Positions 12,840-25,154 are shown, counted from the first letter of the stretch. The stretch is 64,000 nt of DNA from Camellia lanceoleosa (GCA_025200525.1 CM045770.1:136366200-136430199); one strand, 5' to 3'. Notes: a model not told the origin generated them from the letters alone. Made by a program: numbers and translations.

Positions 12840-14121
12840 GGTGGTCATAAAGACCCATATTCACATAAGATGACCCACTTGTACATTAGATAGTTGATTA
12901 TGCATAATTAGTTCCATGAATGGAACCCACGTGAAACCCTAATACTAGGTAATAGATAATAGATACACATGATGCTAAGGATGCCACAATACATTTTAGA
13001 AATATGATAATCAATCATCTATACAGAAAAAATCATTTCAGAAAACAGAGCTTATCATATCAGGCAGAAAATATTTATAATTAAACATATCTTTACAAGG
13101 TTGTTACTCACAGATAGCTCCAGAAGAAGAACAGACGAATCAGACAGACAGTGGCGCGTAACCTACACAAACACATGACAAATACGTATTGAAACACACT
13201 TTTCGTATTTTGCTAAACGTAATTGAATTTCTTATAGTGTGTTTTTAATTCATAACCTTCTTATTGTGGCTTAAACCATGGCTTAAGAATGCCTAAGATG
13301 GAATGTGGATGCAATTATGCACTTTGAAACACTTAGCAAAATTTTAGAAAACAGGGTGGTTCGCTTGAGGGAAGCTTTGGTCGCTTGAGCGGTCTGCAAA
13401 GTCTGTAAAAGTACTAGAAGCTCTCATTTCACGCTCGCACCAAGGTTCAAAACAAAGGGTGGGCGCTCGAGCCAACTATCAAACTCTGCAAAAATATTGA
13501 GAGCTTGCAAAGTACGTGCGAGCGAAGAAACCATTGCTCGAGCGAACCCTGCAAATTATGGAATTTCTAGATTTGCATTCAAGGTTCAAAACACAAGGTT
13601 AACACATCAAAATCTATTCTTTTGGGTCAAAACCTTAGAAAACACTTGGAAATTTGTAGAAAAACATGAAATGAAGTTCAATTCACAAAATCAAAGGCCA
13701 AAAGCAAGTGAAGTCTACAAAACCAAACCATTAACTTAGTGTATAGCAAATGCATGCATTGTTTTGAGCTCAAACTCTTTAAATCATGAACAATTAGAAT
13801 GAAATGGTATGTCACGTGATGAATTTTCAAAACAAATCTAGGATTATTACATGTATGTAAGAATTCTTTGGAAAACAACCTTAAATGCCATGACATATAC
13901 ATGCATGTATGATTTTTGCTTTAATTTTTCAGTCTTAGCTTAATTCTTGTATTTAACCACCTAACTCTCTTGAATTGAAATACTTAATGTCTTAAATACA
14001 AAGTCTAAGAGTATAATTCTTACGTAAGGTTGAATTGAAGTATGAGTCTATCTCAAACCTCTAAATTGTTTTCAAATTCCACCAATTCTTTATTTTCTTC
14101 TCTTTGAATTCAACTCTCCTT

Positions 14122-14160
<39 letters not shown>

Positions 14161-14570
14161 GTTTTGGTCTTCAAGAATGAGGAAAGAGTAAAGTCTAGAA
14201 GGTAGGTATATAAGCCTTACAAAGGTTCATTTAGCTTAGGCTAATTAAGTGGGATTAGCTATAATCAATCTTGTTTGAGTTAATTTAATGTATTCTAATT
14301 ATTTGATTCCGAATCGAATTCTAATTAAACTTACTAGAAAATTCTAAAAATTCTAAATAATACATTGACCCAGTCAATTTCATATTCAGATGCCGATAAG
14401 GTCTTCAATTAACAGAACAAAGCAGAATTCTGAATAGATAATCCTACGGTTAACATATAGGAATGCAAAACACATACAAAATACACAATTAACACATAAT
14501 CTCATTCCTAAAACTTAATTAGCATTGTCAATTATAGATTAATGGCTAATTATGGATTCGGGTTGTCACA
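12840..14570 (-). mobile_element. LTR-like segment, right part of compound gypsy insertion
   Basis: The homology to the inner gypsy element stops abruptly near 12,840. The rest contains CTCGAGCG-type repeats (13,360-13,550), a (TC)n run at 14,125-14,158 and the terminal GGTTGTCACA. It has no coding potential. I infer the remainder of the outer LTR. Confidence 0.5.
14125..14158 (+). repeat. (TC)n microsatellite
   Basis: About 17 uninterrupted TC units. Confidence 0.95.
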
Positions 14571-14575
14571 GTGTG

Positions 14576-15754
14576 TGTATGGTGTGTTATTTTTGTTATT
14601 GGTCTAGTCTAATAAAATTTAAAAGTAATTTTTTTTTTTGAAAAAATTGAAAAATATCAACAAAAATCTTATTAAAAAAGTAATTGTCAAATTCAACATT
14701 AATTTCACCTAGTGTTATTTTAATACCAAAGTGTTGTTACTATATGTGTCACATTTGTTTGTAAGATAAATTTTGAATTTTTTTTTTTACTTGTTTGTTA
14801 CATAACGTTTATGTTTGATAATGTACATATTTACAATTTTTTTTATTTATATTTATAATTTTTTTTGAAGAATGTAAACAAATTCATTAGATGCCTTTTC
14901 GTTTTTAAAAATTTATAAATATTTTATAAAATGTACTAAATTTTTGTAATCACAAAAGATAAAAAATTAATTTGACATGGTTAGAAAAAGTTTTCATTCC
15001 CTCATCATTCTACCCCCCCTCCGGCCAACACCCATCACCTTTCACCATCAATAACCACCTCTAACCACCAACAATCATCAACCACTTCTAACCACCACCT
15101 GTTGTATTTGCATTTTGGATTTGTCAATAATTTATTTTTAAAATTTTGTTTAATTTTATTTTTTGCGACACTCAGGTGATTAATTCAATTTTGAAACTTT
15201 TGGGTCAATTGACCCAAACTTTATTTTTTTTCAAACCATAAGGACAATTACAATTTAAAAGACCATATTACTCCTAATAACAAGTATCCCCAATCCCAAC
15301 CACCTCACACTATTACTTGTTGCCACTGATAGTCGACCTCTGATGTAGCAAGTGTTTTGGTCCTAATGACTTTTCAACGAATTAAACAGATAGGTCTATC
15401 TGTCCATTTTAAATTTAAAAAATACAGATAGATGAGCATATTACAAATAAGTTCATTTGTGCAATTTTAGAATAAAAATGGAGACATATAGGTTAATCTA
15501 TTAACTTTAAATTAAAAAAATAAAGTATAGACAAAACGAGATATTTAAAAAATCTTCTAACTAAAGATTTTATTTTTGCAATTAATTTGAAAGTTTCATG
15601 GTGTTGCAATTACTTATGGATTGATTTCTTGATTGGTACATTAGAGTATAATAAATAGAGATCTAAAATGGAGATAAATAGAAATATATGTCCCATATTT
15701 GTGTAATATCTATGCATTATCTGTGCTATTTGAATATTATTTGTGCCTTATTTT
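14576..15754. other. AT-rich spacer without gene
   Basis: AT-rich, with a short CAACCAC-rich patch near 15,040-15,100 and 'ttgtgcattatc'-like repeats near the right end. I see no coding sequence or element boundary. Confidence 0.5.
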
Positions 15755-16100
15755 TAGGGGTGATAAACGAACCAAACAACTCAAGCTTGACTTGTGCTCG
15801 ATTCATTAAAAACTCATTTGAGCTCAATTTGTTAAGTAAATAAGTTACGCTTGAATACATTTTGGAACTCGTTAAAGTTTTCAAATAAAATTTAAATAGT
15901 TAATTGCTCGTTTGGCTCGAATCGATAGGCCTAAAATTATATAAAAATATCAAACTACTTGAACTTGGCTCGACAAAAGCTTGTTTTAGATCAACTCAAA
16001 AGTTTAACAAACCAACCTTAAATAAATTTTGAAACTCGTTAAAATTATCAAATCAAGCTTGAATAGTATTAACTTTCGTTCGGCTCATTCATTACCCTTA
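15755..16100. mobile_element. hAT-type MITE
   Basis: Terminal inverted repeats TAGGGGTGATAAACGA and the complement of CATTCATTACCCTTA bound a 346-bp element. The 8-bp flanks CTTATTTT (15,747-15,754) and CTTATTTG (16,101-16,108) match at 7 of 8 positions, the target size of hAT elements. Non-coding. Confidence 0.75.
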
Positions 16101-16522
16101 CTTATTTGTTACCTATTTGAGCATTATATGTGCTTTGTATGCATTATTTGTTGCCTATGTATGAATTATATTGTTATTTGTGCATTATCTATTGCCTATT
16201 TGTGTATTATCTATTACCTATATGTGTTAGCAAAAATTCAATTTAAGATCAATCGACATATACCAATCGACAAAAAACACTTGTTGAGTTTTATGCCTTA
16301 AACAAATTAAGGATTTCTTTGGAGGTAAAGTAAAGAAGAAATATAATAGAAACATAACTGAATTTGTATTAATCAAGTAAAATGTAACTTGCTACAAGTT
16401 ACACAAACTTCAAACAAGAACAAAGAACTAAAAAATACATTGATCGACAGAGAAAAAAAATGAAGAGAAGCTATCATTGATAAACTCCTAAAATTGCTAA
16501 GTTGACTACTCTTAAATAGAAG

Positions 16523-16939
16523 TAGGGGTGTAGAAATGGCCTAGCCTAACCCGACCCAATCAGGCTCAGGCCGGCTTGCCATCGAGCCTAGTGGGCTTCC
16601 ACAAAAAATTGGGCCGAGTCGACCCACTCACGCAAAAATCTTGGCCCAGGCCCAAGGGATACTCGGGCCTCAGGCTTGGGCTTGGACCTAACCAATTTTT
16701 TATTTTTTTTCACCAAAATATTATTTTTTTCCACCAGAATAGCTTGAAAATAACATTAGGCCTCAGGTAGGCTAGGCCTCGGACTAGGCATTGGAGTAGA
16801 CCAGGCTTCAAGTTGGGTCAGGGCCTCAAAACACATGGCCTAGGCCCATGATCACGGATTGGGCTCAGGCTTGAGCATGGCCTGGTCGGGCCACTCCTTG
16901 CCATGGGCAGGCTTTGAGTGGGTCAATTTTACACCCCTA
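16523..16939. mobile_element. hAT-type MITE with GGCC-rich interior
   Basis: Ends TAGGGGTGTA and TACACCCCTA form terminal inverted repeats of a 417-bp element. The 8-bp flanks AATAGAAG (16,515-16,522) and AATAGAAA (16,940-16,947) match at 7 of 8. The interior repeats GGCCTAGG/GGGCTCAGGC phrases, common in plant hAT MITEs of this type. Confidence 0.8.
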
Positions 16940-18924
16940 AATAGAAATTTCTCTTATGATTCACGTTGTATGAATTGTGTTGAATGTCCTTTCCGTTTTT
17001 TGAAACCTTCTCTTTTATACTAGTGTAGCCACCTTTTGATGCAACCATGATCTTCCTTTATTTTTTGCTTCCTCTTATCCATATCCCTTTATTTTAGAAA
17101 CTACCCACAAAATCTCTTTTGACTCAATCTTCAATCCCTTGATTTTGGCATTGACTCCAACTGACTTGCAACAACCAACTCTTTTGATTTTTTTTTTGCC
17201 TTGATTTGATTCTTTAAATGCCACATCACCATGCCACTTCATGTTACACTACTAGCACATTTGTTATGTTACGCCATCATTTGTAACGCCCCCAAAATAT
17301 AAACAACAGACACTCATAACCCTTCAACAAATATGCAAAATTTTATTAACATAAATCTTTAAATCATACAACTTTGCAAGCATTTCTCAAAACTGTCTGC
17401 CATTTCATTGATTTATATGAAGTATTACAAGACTGATGTCACATGCATTAATACATTCATAATCCTAAGTTATGAATCCATAGCATGTGATATATATAAA
17501 TATACATATAAATGAAAAGAAGAAAAAGAAGTTTAATGGCTACATATTTCCAAGACGATACTTTGTTACAACAAAAGTGGGTCAAGCCCAACCCTAGGCT
17601 TGTAAAAAAGATATTTACAACAAAAAAACAAATAAGCCTTCAAATCCAAAATCTTCCTAAGCTAATCCTTTGGGGAAGGCATGTTATCAACACCTGAAAG
17701 TTATTTTCCACATTGGGTGAGCTAAAACCCAATAGAAATTAATTTAATATACTGTATGATGCTTAACAAAGTCATATAGTAAATGCAAATGGATGTCATT
17801 TACCAAAACGATACATTTTCTCTTCCATACAATGCAATGCCATGTTTATAAATAAATTCATAAATCGATACTTTTTAAAGTAGAAAACAAGGTAGTGAAT
17901 ACATAACACTAGGAATCTCTAGTACGTGTCTACTAGTAGGATATACAAGCACTACCAAATCTATTTTACTGGTACTAACCAGAAGGATCGACACTTAACT
18001 GCAAGATTTCTGGGCTTTCACTAAGGACACACAGGCCAATATAAATAAAACTACAACCACACCCCCTAACCAGATTCACCAAGGTATTTACTCATTTTTC
18101 TCAAAACAATACATTTTCAATTGATAAATATGAAACGATGTTCAAATGCAAAATGTATGAGTGAATGGTTTTTATTAACCTAGTCTTCATCCAATTTCTA
18201 TAACAATCAAAGCTATTCTCTACCGATAGCCCAAAACAGATATTTCTATATAAAAGATAACTTCAAGCAAGATATATAATTTCATAATTTCAATATAGCA
18301 GTAACAATACATGTTCAACTCCTCTTTTAATTCGACAGATACTACCAAAACATGTCATTTCCATTCTCTACAATTCATTTACCATTTATTCAAATCATGA
18401 ATACCCAAGGATTTTAAATATCCTTAAACAAATATTGTTTTCAACCTTTCACACTTTAAAAGCAATTTTTCCAAAATTTCCCATACCAAAACCGTTTAAA
18501 TACCATTTCAAAGAAAACCCCTCTTCTAAATCCCAATCTAAACCCAAATCAAGCCAAATGCAACCCACTAGGGCTTGGCATAGGGTTATCCGACCTGCCC
18601 AAATCACCCTACCCAATCCGACTAGCACACGTATGGGCAGTTTCGCAAATACATTAGGGTCAAGTGCGGTTTTGATTTTGGTTGCTTTTCGGGTTGTGGG
18701 CGGGTTGCGGGTTTGAACCACACCTACCCAACCCGCACACATTAAATTTTTTTTTTTTTTTCAAATCTGGACTGTTCATCATTTTCACTTCATCTATAAC
18801 AAACAAAACTAAAAACCCTAATCTAATCTCTCAAACTCAAAAACAAAAACATATCTGCTGTTGCGCAGCTCTTTCTTTCTTCTCATCTCATATTATCAGT
18901 CTCTCACTTTATTGTTTTTCATCT

Positions 18925-19265
18925 ACACCGATCGACCTCACAAGATCGATCGATTGACCTCGCAAGATCGACTCTCTCTCATTGCTAGATTGATCAATTG
19001 ACCTCACTCTCTCATCGCACCGATCGACCTCACAAGTAATTATTTGTCTCTGTCTCTCTTTCTTTCATCTTATCTCATCAGTCTCTCATTTTCTCATTTT
19101 TCATCTCCACTAATTGACCTCGCCAGATCGATCGATTGACCTCGCAAGATCGACTCTCTCTCATCGCAAGATCGATTGATTGACCTCGCAAGATCAACTC
19201 TCTCTCATCGCAAGATCGACCGATCAACCTTACTCTCTCATCGCACCGATCGACCTCACAGGTAA
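18925..19265 (+). repeat. Tandem ATCGACCTC(A/G)CAAG repeats
   Basis: The phrase GATCGACCTC(A/G)CAAGATCGA, alternating with CTCTCTCTCATCGCA, occurs about eight times with variable spacing. Dispersed CTCTCTC runs lie between. Confidence 0.75.
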
Positions 19266-19318
19266 GCCTCTGTCTCTGTCTCTGTCTCTCTTCGATCTTT
19301 GATTTTTGTTTTAGGCAA

Positions 19319-19890
19319 TCAGATCTGTCTGTCTGTCTGTCTGTCTCTTTCTAGTCTTTGAATTTTTTTTTATGTGTCAGATCTGTTATTTGTTTATGTA
19401 ATCAGATACAATCAAATTTGTTATTTGTTTATGCAATTAGATGCAATCATATATGTTATTTTTATGCAATCAGATTTGTTATTTGTTAGGCAATCAGATC
19501 TATTTATGTAATCAGATCTTTTTATTTTTTGTAGCAACAGATCTCGCAGTTTATTTGTTCATTTCTGTTTGTGTGAATAAGATTATGTTTCAATAGTGAT
19601 TGGAATTAAATCTATTCATTTCTGTTTGGAATTAAATATGTTATTCAATCTATGATTGAATCTGTGTTAAATTTGAGAGTTCGAATTGAATCTATGTTAT
19701 TGGAATTAAATCTATTATTGAATATGTGTTATTGAATATGTTATTAAATCAGTTATGTTATTGAAATTGAATTTAATTGATCTGTTATGTCATTGAATCT
19801 CTTATGTTATTGAATTTAATTGATTTGTTATGTTATTAAATCTGTTATGTTATTGAATTTGTTATGTTATTGAATTTAATTGATCTGTTA
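19319..19890 (+). repeat. Simple and minisatellite repeats inside the hAT element
   Basis: A (GTCT)n run at about 19,327-19,348 is followed by degenerate repeats of GATCTGTTATTTGTTTATGCAATCA and then TTGAATCTGTTATGTTA. There is no coding sequence. Confidence 0.7.
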
Positions 19891-20364
19891 TGTTAATTTC
19901 ATATACTTAACACACATTTTCTTACTATGTTGAGATGCAATATATAGACATTTATTGATCTTTTCATTCCTTTATTCTTTTACACTTTTTTTGTCAAAGG
20001 AATTATGAAAATTGAAGATTAAATTTTTTATTTTTCAATTTGTTTTTGTGCAGGGTTTATCAACCAAATGCATGGAATAGAAATTTTTGGAACTTGGATG
20101 TGATTCATGATGATGGAGTTTGAGATATTGTATTGTTGCAAATGTTTTTATTTTATTTGACAACAATTTTATTTTATTTTTTTTATTACATTTTGGATGA
20201 ATGTAATAGTTAATGAAGTTTGTTTGACAACAATTTTATTTTATTTTTTTTCATTTTATTATTGCATTTTGGATAAATGTAATAGTTAATGAAGAATTAC
20301 TTTTAGGTAAGTTTAGGATTTTGAATGATTTTACTTTAATTTTGTATTATTGGGTACTAGTAGA

Positions 20365-21638
20365 TAGGGATGGCAATGAGAGGCAACGGAGCAGATATTA
20401 ATTCCCCATCCCTATTCTCCTATTATAATTTTTCCCCATCCCCTATCCCCATCTCCCATGGGGATTACCCTTTCCATCCCCTAATGGGTTTGGGTTTTCC
20501 CCAACCCAACTTGACCCGGTTTTTTTTTTTTTTTTTCACAGCCAAAGAGTCAAATATGAATTTCTTTTTTATTTTTATTTTATTTATTCAACAACAAAAT
20601 CAAATACACATTAGTTAATTAATTAAAAAAGCTTATTTGACACAATCAAACATAAATGACTATATTAAACTGACCCAAAAATAACACAAGTTTTGTACAA
20701 CCACAATAAACCCAAAGAACATAAGTTTCAATAAATTTCTAATGTAATTAACAAAAGAGTAAAAAAAGGGGAGGGTAAGCAAACGAAACAAAGGAAACCA
20801 ATTTAAGAACTCTTGTGAAGAGCTCATTATATGTCTGATTTCTGCAGCATGAAAAAGATAGCTTGAAAAAACATTTGCACTTTTCCATGAAAATTGAGAA
20901 ACAACAAGGGTATTATCTTGGACAAATCACCCCTCCATGGAGGACAAATCACCCTTCTTGTACAAAAATGGAGAGCAATCGCTTCCTCCCATTATCTTGC
21001 ACAGAGCTAGAGATATAGATTCATATATATATAGAGAGAGAGAGAGATTTAGAGAGAGTGTGTAAGATAAAGAAGTTATAAAAACAACAATACATGAATC
21101 ATATCCAAACCTTGCATTTTTTGAAAAACTTCCAAAATAGATTTGCCAACAAGTTATAAAAAAATCTAGAAATCCCTTTTCAATGTGCTTGTTTATATTT
21201 TTCTTTTTCTTTTTGTTTTGTTTGAACATTGCTAGTAAACAACTATCTACTTTCCTTTACTCTCAGATGTCACTGAGACTTCAGAATATTAGAGAAAGAG
21301 AGAAAGAGAAACGAGAGACAAGAAAGAAACAAAGAGTGAGAGCGAGAAACTCAACAACCGTGATAAGCACCGACGGAGATCTCCGCACTAGATTGTCTCC
21401 GTCACAAATTGCCAATGCTGGAGTCAGAGACAGTGAGAAATGACAACCTAACTACAAATAGGGTAGTCAAAAACCTATATGGGGAAATGATAGGGTATCC
21501 ATCCCCAACCCATCTTCGCTGGGGATTTAAAGAATACCACCGACCCAACCCAATGGATATAAAAAGTGGGGAAAATCCGTGTAATCGGGTCGGATCTCCA
21601 TAGGTAACCACTGGATAGGATATCAATTGCCATCCCTA
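20365..21638. mobile_element. Nested hAT MITE-like element (1.27 kb)
   Basis: Terminal inverted repeats TAGGGATGGCAAT and ATTGCCATCCCTA are perfect over 13 bp. The 8-bp flanks CTAGTAGA (20,357-20,364) and ATAGTAGA (21,639-21,646) match at 7 of 8. Subterminal GGGGATT and CCCCAT phrases mirror each other. No transposase is encoded. It lies inside the larger hAT element, so it arrived later. Confidence 0.82.
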
Positions 21639-23307
21639 ATAGTAGATGGAGAATGTTGAGAAAGTAGTTGGAGAGTGAGATTGATGATTTAGCTTAAGAT
21701 TGTGAATGATTTTACTTTAATTGTATTGTTGGGTAGTAGATTAATTTTGAATGATTTTAAGATTTTGAATGATTTTAGAATTTTGAATGATTTTAGGATT
21801 TTAAATGATTTGTTTGTGTTAGGAATTGATTTTGTTGTGTTTTTAATTTTGTAAGTTTTAATTCATTAATTATTAATGTTGGAGCATTTTAGAAAATTGG
21901 AAGAAAATGACCCAAAATAAATATTTACAAAATGGAAAAAAAAAACTCAAAAATTAATTTTTAAAGAAAAAAATTCAATCCGCAAATCGCCCGCAACCGC
22001 CTGCACATTCACAAACCCTATCCGCACAAACTGCAAACCGCACCGTATGCGGTTGCGGTTTGACTTTTCCCCAAACCGCATAGGTGCTAGTGGGTCAAAA
22101 CCGAACCGCAAACCGCACAAATTCAATCCGTGAGCACCCCTACAACACATAACTCTAAAAAGCACACCATTCTATTCAAAGAACACATAATCGAAATCAA
22201 TACCATACAAAACACTAAAGAAACCCCAACCTCAATGTAGAAGGAGAGAGAAAAATCAATCCCAAAATTGACAGTGACAGAAATCCTTTCAGATTAAAAG
22301 GACCACCTCCAAGCGCTCTACCTTTTATCCCAAAGCACCAAGGTGGCGAGATTAGCAGATTAGGGTGTATGAGAAAGTTTATGTGAGATTTCAAAAAGAG
22401 AGAAAGGAAGAAATTTTGTTCAGAAAGTAAGGAGAGGGAAAGAGAAAAGTAGAAAAGTGAAAAGAAGATCATTTTTCATAGCCATATACTGACAGATCAC
22501 TCGAGTAACTAAAATACTGCTCGAGCGTCAGACACAACCAACCACTCGAGCAACCAAACCATGGCTCGAGCGAAGAAACCAAATTCCTAGAACATCACTC
22601 TATCGAACATATCGCTTGAGCGAACTAATGACTGCTCGAGTGAATAATGACCCTTTCAGAAGTCTAGATTGTAAAAGACCGCTCTAGCAAAGAAAAGACC
22701 GCTCTAGCAAAGAAAAGACCGCTCAAGTGAAGAACACCACACTCTCAGAAGTTTAGACTATAAACACATATATTGGGAGAAACAAAAGATCGCTCAAGTG
22801 AAGAAAAGACTACTTGAGCGAACTCAAGAACAAACAAACAAAATTTCCTTTGAAATACTAATTCCCAATTTGTTCAAAACATTACTCAACAATCCACACA
22901 ACCACTCTTAATTAACAACAAGACTAAAAGGAATATATACAACAACAATGGGCACCAGATTCCAAACCAAAGAGTATAGAAGGGTCGGGTTTTAACTCGG
23001 GCCACTATATCATTCCTGTTGACAGGTAATTTTTAAAAGTTATTGTCAACACTACGTGCATTATTTGTTGCCTGTCTATACACTTTTAAATTCTTTATAA
23101 ATAACACACATATATTAGTCTATTTTTCAAATTAAAAAATGAAAAATTATATTTATATGACATTGAAATTTAAACAAGTCATAACTGTGTTCGATAGTCT
23201 ATTTTAGATGATTTTTTTATTCTATATATATTTTCAAAAACTATCAATTCAATATGCCAAAGGTGTTTTTTCATTCTTATTTTTGTAAAAAATATTGTTT
23301 TAACTCT

Positions 23308-23745
23308 TATGCTCCTTGTGTTTGGGCAAAAAATATTTTTTAAAATTTTCTAATATTTGTTACAATGGAAAACGGAAGTAAAAAAAAAAAAAAAAAATTC
23401 ATGGTCAATGAAAAAAAGCCTATTTGGATAGAAAATGTTTTCCACTTTTAAAAGGCGGAAAACATTTTTCAAACTAAATTTTTACAAATGTCACCACACC
23501 AACACCACTGCTCTTACATCCACCACGACACCACCATCATCATGGCCACCACCACTATCACTGTCACTGTCACTGTCACTGTCACCACCGCTGTCGCTCC
23601 ACCACCATGCTACCGCCTTCACCTTCATTCTACCAACATCACCACCAAATATAGAAAAATATTCTCTGAAAAACATTTTCTAAATTTTTTTTTTGCAGAA
23701 TATATTTTTCATTAAAAAATATTTTTCGTCTAAACAAACAGAGCG
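23308..23745. mobile_element. Putative MITE with AAAAAATATTTTT ends
   Basis: The left end TGTGTTTGGGCAAAAAATATTTTTT and the right end AAAAAATATTTTTCGTCTAAACAAACA are imperfect inverted repeats. The interior holds ACCACCAC and (CACTGT)n repeats at 23,540-23,590. Frames across it encode only repetitive residues. No clear target duplication was found. Confidence 0.5.
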
Positions 23746-24355
23746 TAAATATGCACTTTTTCGCATAAATAATGAAACACATACCCAAAACCATATCATT
23801 AGGTACATGTGGTAAGGAAAATTCTAGTTCTATTGAACTGCCCCTAAATTTGCAGTGGGCTTCCTTTAGCAATTAGATTAAATGCCAATTTATTGATTTT
23901 TTTTAAGTCCCATCATCTCTCTACTTTTTTTTTTGCACATTTTTTAAAAAGAATTAAAAACTCAACTTTTAACCTATTCCCAAAAAGCATTGTCTTGCCA
24001 TAGGTCAATTGGTTATTTTTCTTTCTCTCCATAATTTCATATTTAATATAGGTATTGTTTTAGACATCACCAAAAGATGAATCCAAAATATTGAATTTAT
24101 TAAAATTGGATTTATGTAGTCAAAAGTTATAGCATTTTTATTATTATTTTTTTTTCAACACAAATGCACATAAAAGCATAAATATGTCAAAAATTATCCT
24201 CACCAATTACAAAATGCCATGTGTGTCCTTATATCTAAGAAATACCAAAGTTTGAACCTCCACCACAATACAGTCCATGCACTGGATAATTGGCCATTTT
24301 TTTTTCTTTTTATTTATTTTTATCCACAAATCCAAGATCCAAATACCGGCTTATT
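23746..24355. other. Spacer left of the viral array
   Basis: AT-rich single-copy-looking sequence with no gene that I can support. Viral homology starts abruptly near 24,356. Confidence 0.5.
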
Positions 24356-25081
24356 GGAGGAACAATTCTTTGCACTATGCAAAGAAAGATATCTCACCGA
24401 TTACGTCACAAAATACCCCTAATTAAAAACGTTTTCGAGGGATCATTACAAACGAGAGTGGCCTCTATTTACTAGCCCCTTTAATTCATTTCCTTTTTTA
24501 AATGAAGTAAAAAAATGGGCAAAAAATAATATTTTGTTTGTAAGTCATAATTTTGTAAAATACGAACTATGTCAAAATTATTGTTTCTCTATTTACAGTG
24601 AAAACGACAACATTAGATTAGGGATACACAAGAATAATATACACGATTTATATACTGACGAAGAACTCTCCTCCTCCTCTGATAATAGGATCCTGAATAG
24701 TGACCCATCAGCCCAATATCCCTCTACCTCGAAGGACCTTCAAGAATAGGAAAAACCGCCTGGGCCAAAAATCTCGGACAACACAACTACTTCTCTGACA
24801 GAGTAAGTTTCAAGGACTACGATCAAGACGCCGTCTTCAACGTCATAGACGACATTAAATACTTGACAGTCCCTACCGAACTAATGAAGAATTTAGTAGA
24901 TTACCAGAGAGACTTCCACGTATTTGCTAAATTCCAACCAGATCTCACCATTAGAGGAGGAATTCCTTATATTATATTAACTAATGGGGATAGTAATTGG
25001 TTAGATACAATGTCCCAAAAAATGAGAGAATGGTTTGATATAAATATAACCACAGTTATAATTAATGAAAAATTTTATTAA
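24356..25081 (+). pseudogene. Rep fragment: exon 1 tail, intron, complete exon 2 (inverted)
   Basis: Rep is the replication initiator of geminiviruses, nicking the origin and acting as a helicase. This copy begins inside exon 1 (FFALCKERYLTDYVTKYP, then an in-frame stop), continues through a 161-bp intron (24,540-24,700) and into the superfamily 3 helicase exon. Walker A reads GPSRIGKT (24,734-24,757), Walker B lies in NVIDDI (24,839-24,856), and GGIPYIILTNGDSNW follows, which is motif C-like. The terminal stop is intact at 25,079-25,081, but the region has an in-frame stop between Walker A and B (near 24,801). The N-terminal nuclease half is missing. It is on the plus strand, opposite to its orientation relative to the movement gene elsewhere, so it was inverted during integration or later. 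Confidence 0.9.
24540..24700 (+). other. Intron of the viral Rep gene (copy 1)
   Basis: The donor GTAAGT and an acceptor after a CTCTCCTCCTCCTCT pyrimidine tract bound 161 bp. The reading frame upstream (ending NNILF) and the helicase frame downstream are both phase 0 at these sites. The same intron is seen at 26,958-27,118 (161 bp) and 35,298-35,461 (164 bp) on the minus strand. Spliced Rep genes at this position, just before the helicase domain, are known from mastreviruses and related genera. Confidence 0.8.
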
Positions 25082-25091
25082 TTTTATTTAT

Positions 25092-25125
25092 GTTAAAGAG
25101 TCAAATGTACTTTAAAACTGTTTAG
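25092..25125 (+). pseudogene. Coat-protein 3' end fragment
   Basis: The last eleven or so codons (KSQMYFKTV then TAG) match the end of the coat-protein pseudogene at 33,958-33,990. Upstream it is joined directly to the inverted Rep 3' flank, so the rest of the coat gene of this unit is lost. The junction near 25,090-25,097 shows a few bases of microhomology. Confidence 0.75.
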
Positions 25126-25154
25126 CATTATAAATTAATGTATTTTTATTTGTA

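Larger units (their letters stand above)
8969..14570 (-). mobile_element. Compound Ty3/gypsy LTR insertion
   Basis: The block begins TGTCACGATCC, ends GGTTGTCACA and is flanked by GTGTG on both sides (8,964-8,968 and 14,571-14,575), which fits LTR-element termini plus a 5-bp target duplication, although the target is a GT repeat. The right part (12,840-14,570) has LTR-like sequence with CTCGAGCG-type repeats. The middle (9,416-12,829) is a partial gypsy element on the minus strand: integrase, polypurine tract, 3' LTR. I infer an outer LTR with a truncated gypsy element inside it. The internal boundaries at about 9,416 and 12,840 are less certain than the outer ends. Confidence 0.65.
18569..22142. 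mobile_element. Non-autonomous hAT element (3.6 kb)
   Basis: The element starts TAGGGCTTGGCATAGGG and ends CGTGAGCACCCCTA. The 8-bp flanks CAACCCAC (18,561-18,568) and CAACACAT (22,143-22,150) match at 6 of 8. The LTR sequence on both sides is continuous once the element is removed, which supports the boundaries. Subterminal sequence is rich in GGGTTGCGGG and GCGGTTTGCGG phrases, typical of plant hAT ends. No transposase frame is visible. It contains the ATCGACCTC repeats, a TTATGTTATTGAA minisatellite and a second, nested hAT MITE. Confidence 0.65.
17282..23009 (-). mobile_element. Family 2 gypsy solo LTR split by a hAT element
   Basis: In plus-strand reading the LTR starts TGTAACGCCCCC and ends CCACTATA, flanked by a perfect 5-bp duplication TCATT (17,277-17,281 and 23,010-23,014). 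Bases 17,282-18,568 and 22,143-23,009 together give about 2.15 kb and match the LTRs at 9,416-11,431 and 56,203-62,522 (shared GGGTCGGGT end block, GGGTGAGC block, CTCGAGCG array at 22,495-22,830). No internal domain is present, so this is a solo LTR. In element orientation the ends are TATAGTG..CGTTACA, a non-canonical TA..CA pair. Confidence 0.78.

Noticed and set aside
18925..19265. CRISPR-like regular repeats
   Set aside because: The repeats are degenerate and irregular, without unique spacers of constant length, in a plant hAT element.
23435..23715. Frame with repeated Ser-Leu and Thr-Val residues
   Set aside because: It is a translation of a (CACTGT)n simple repeat inside a MITE.
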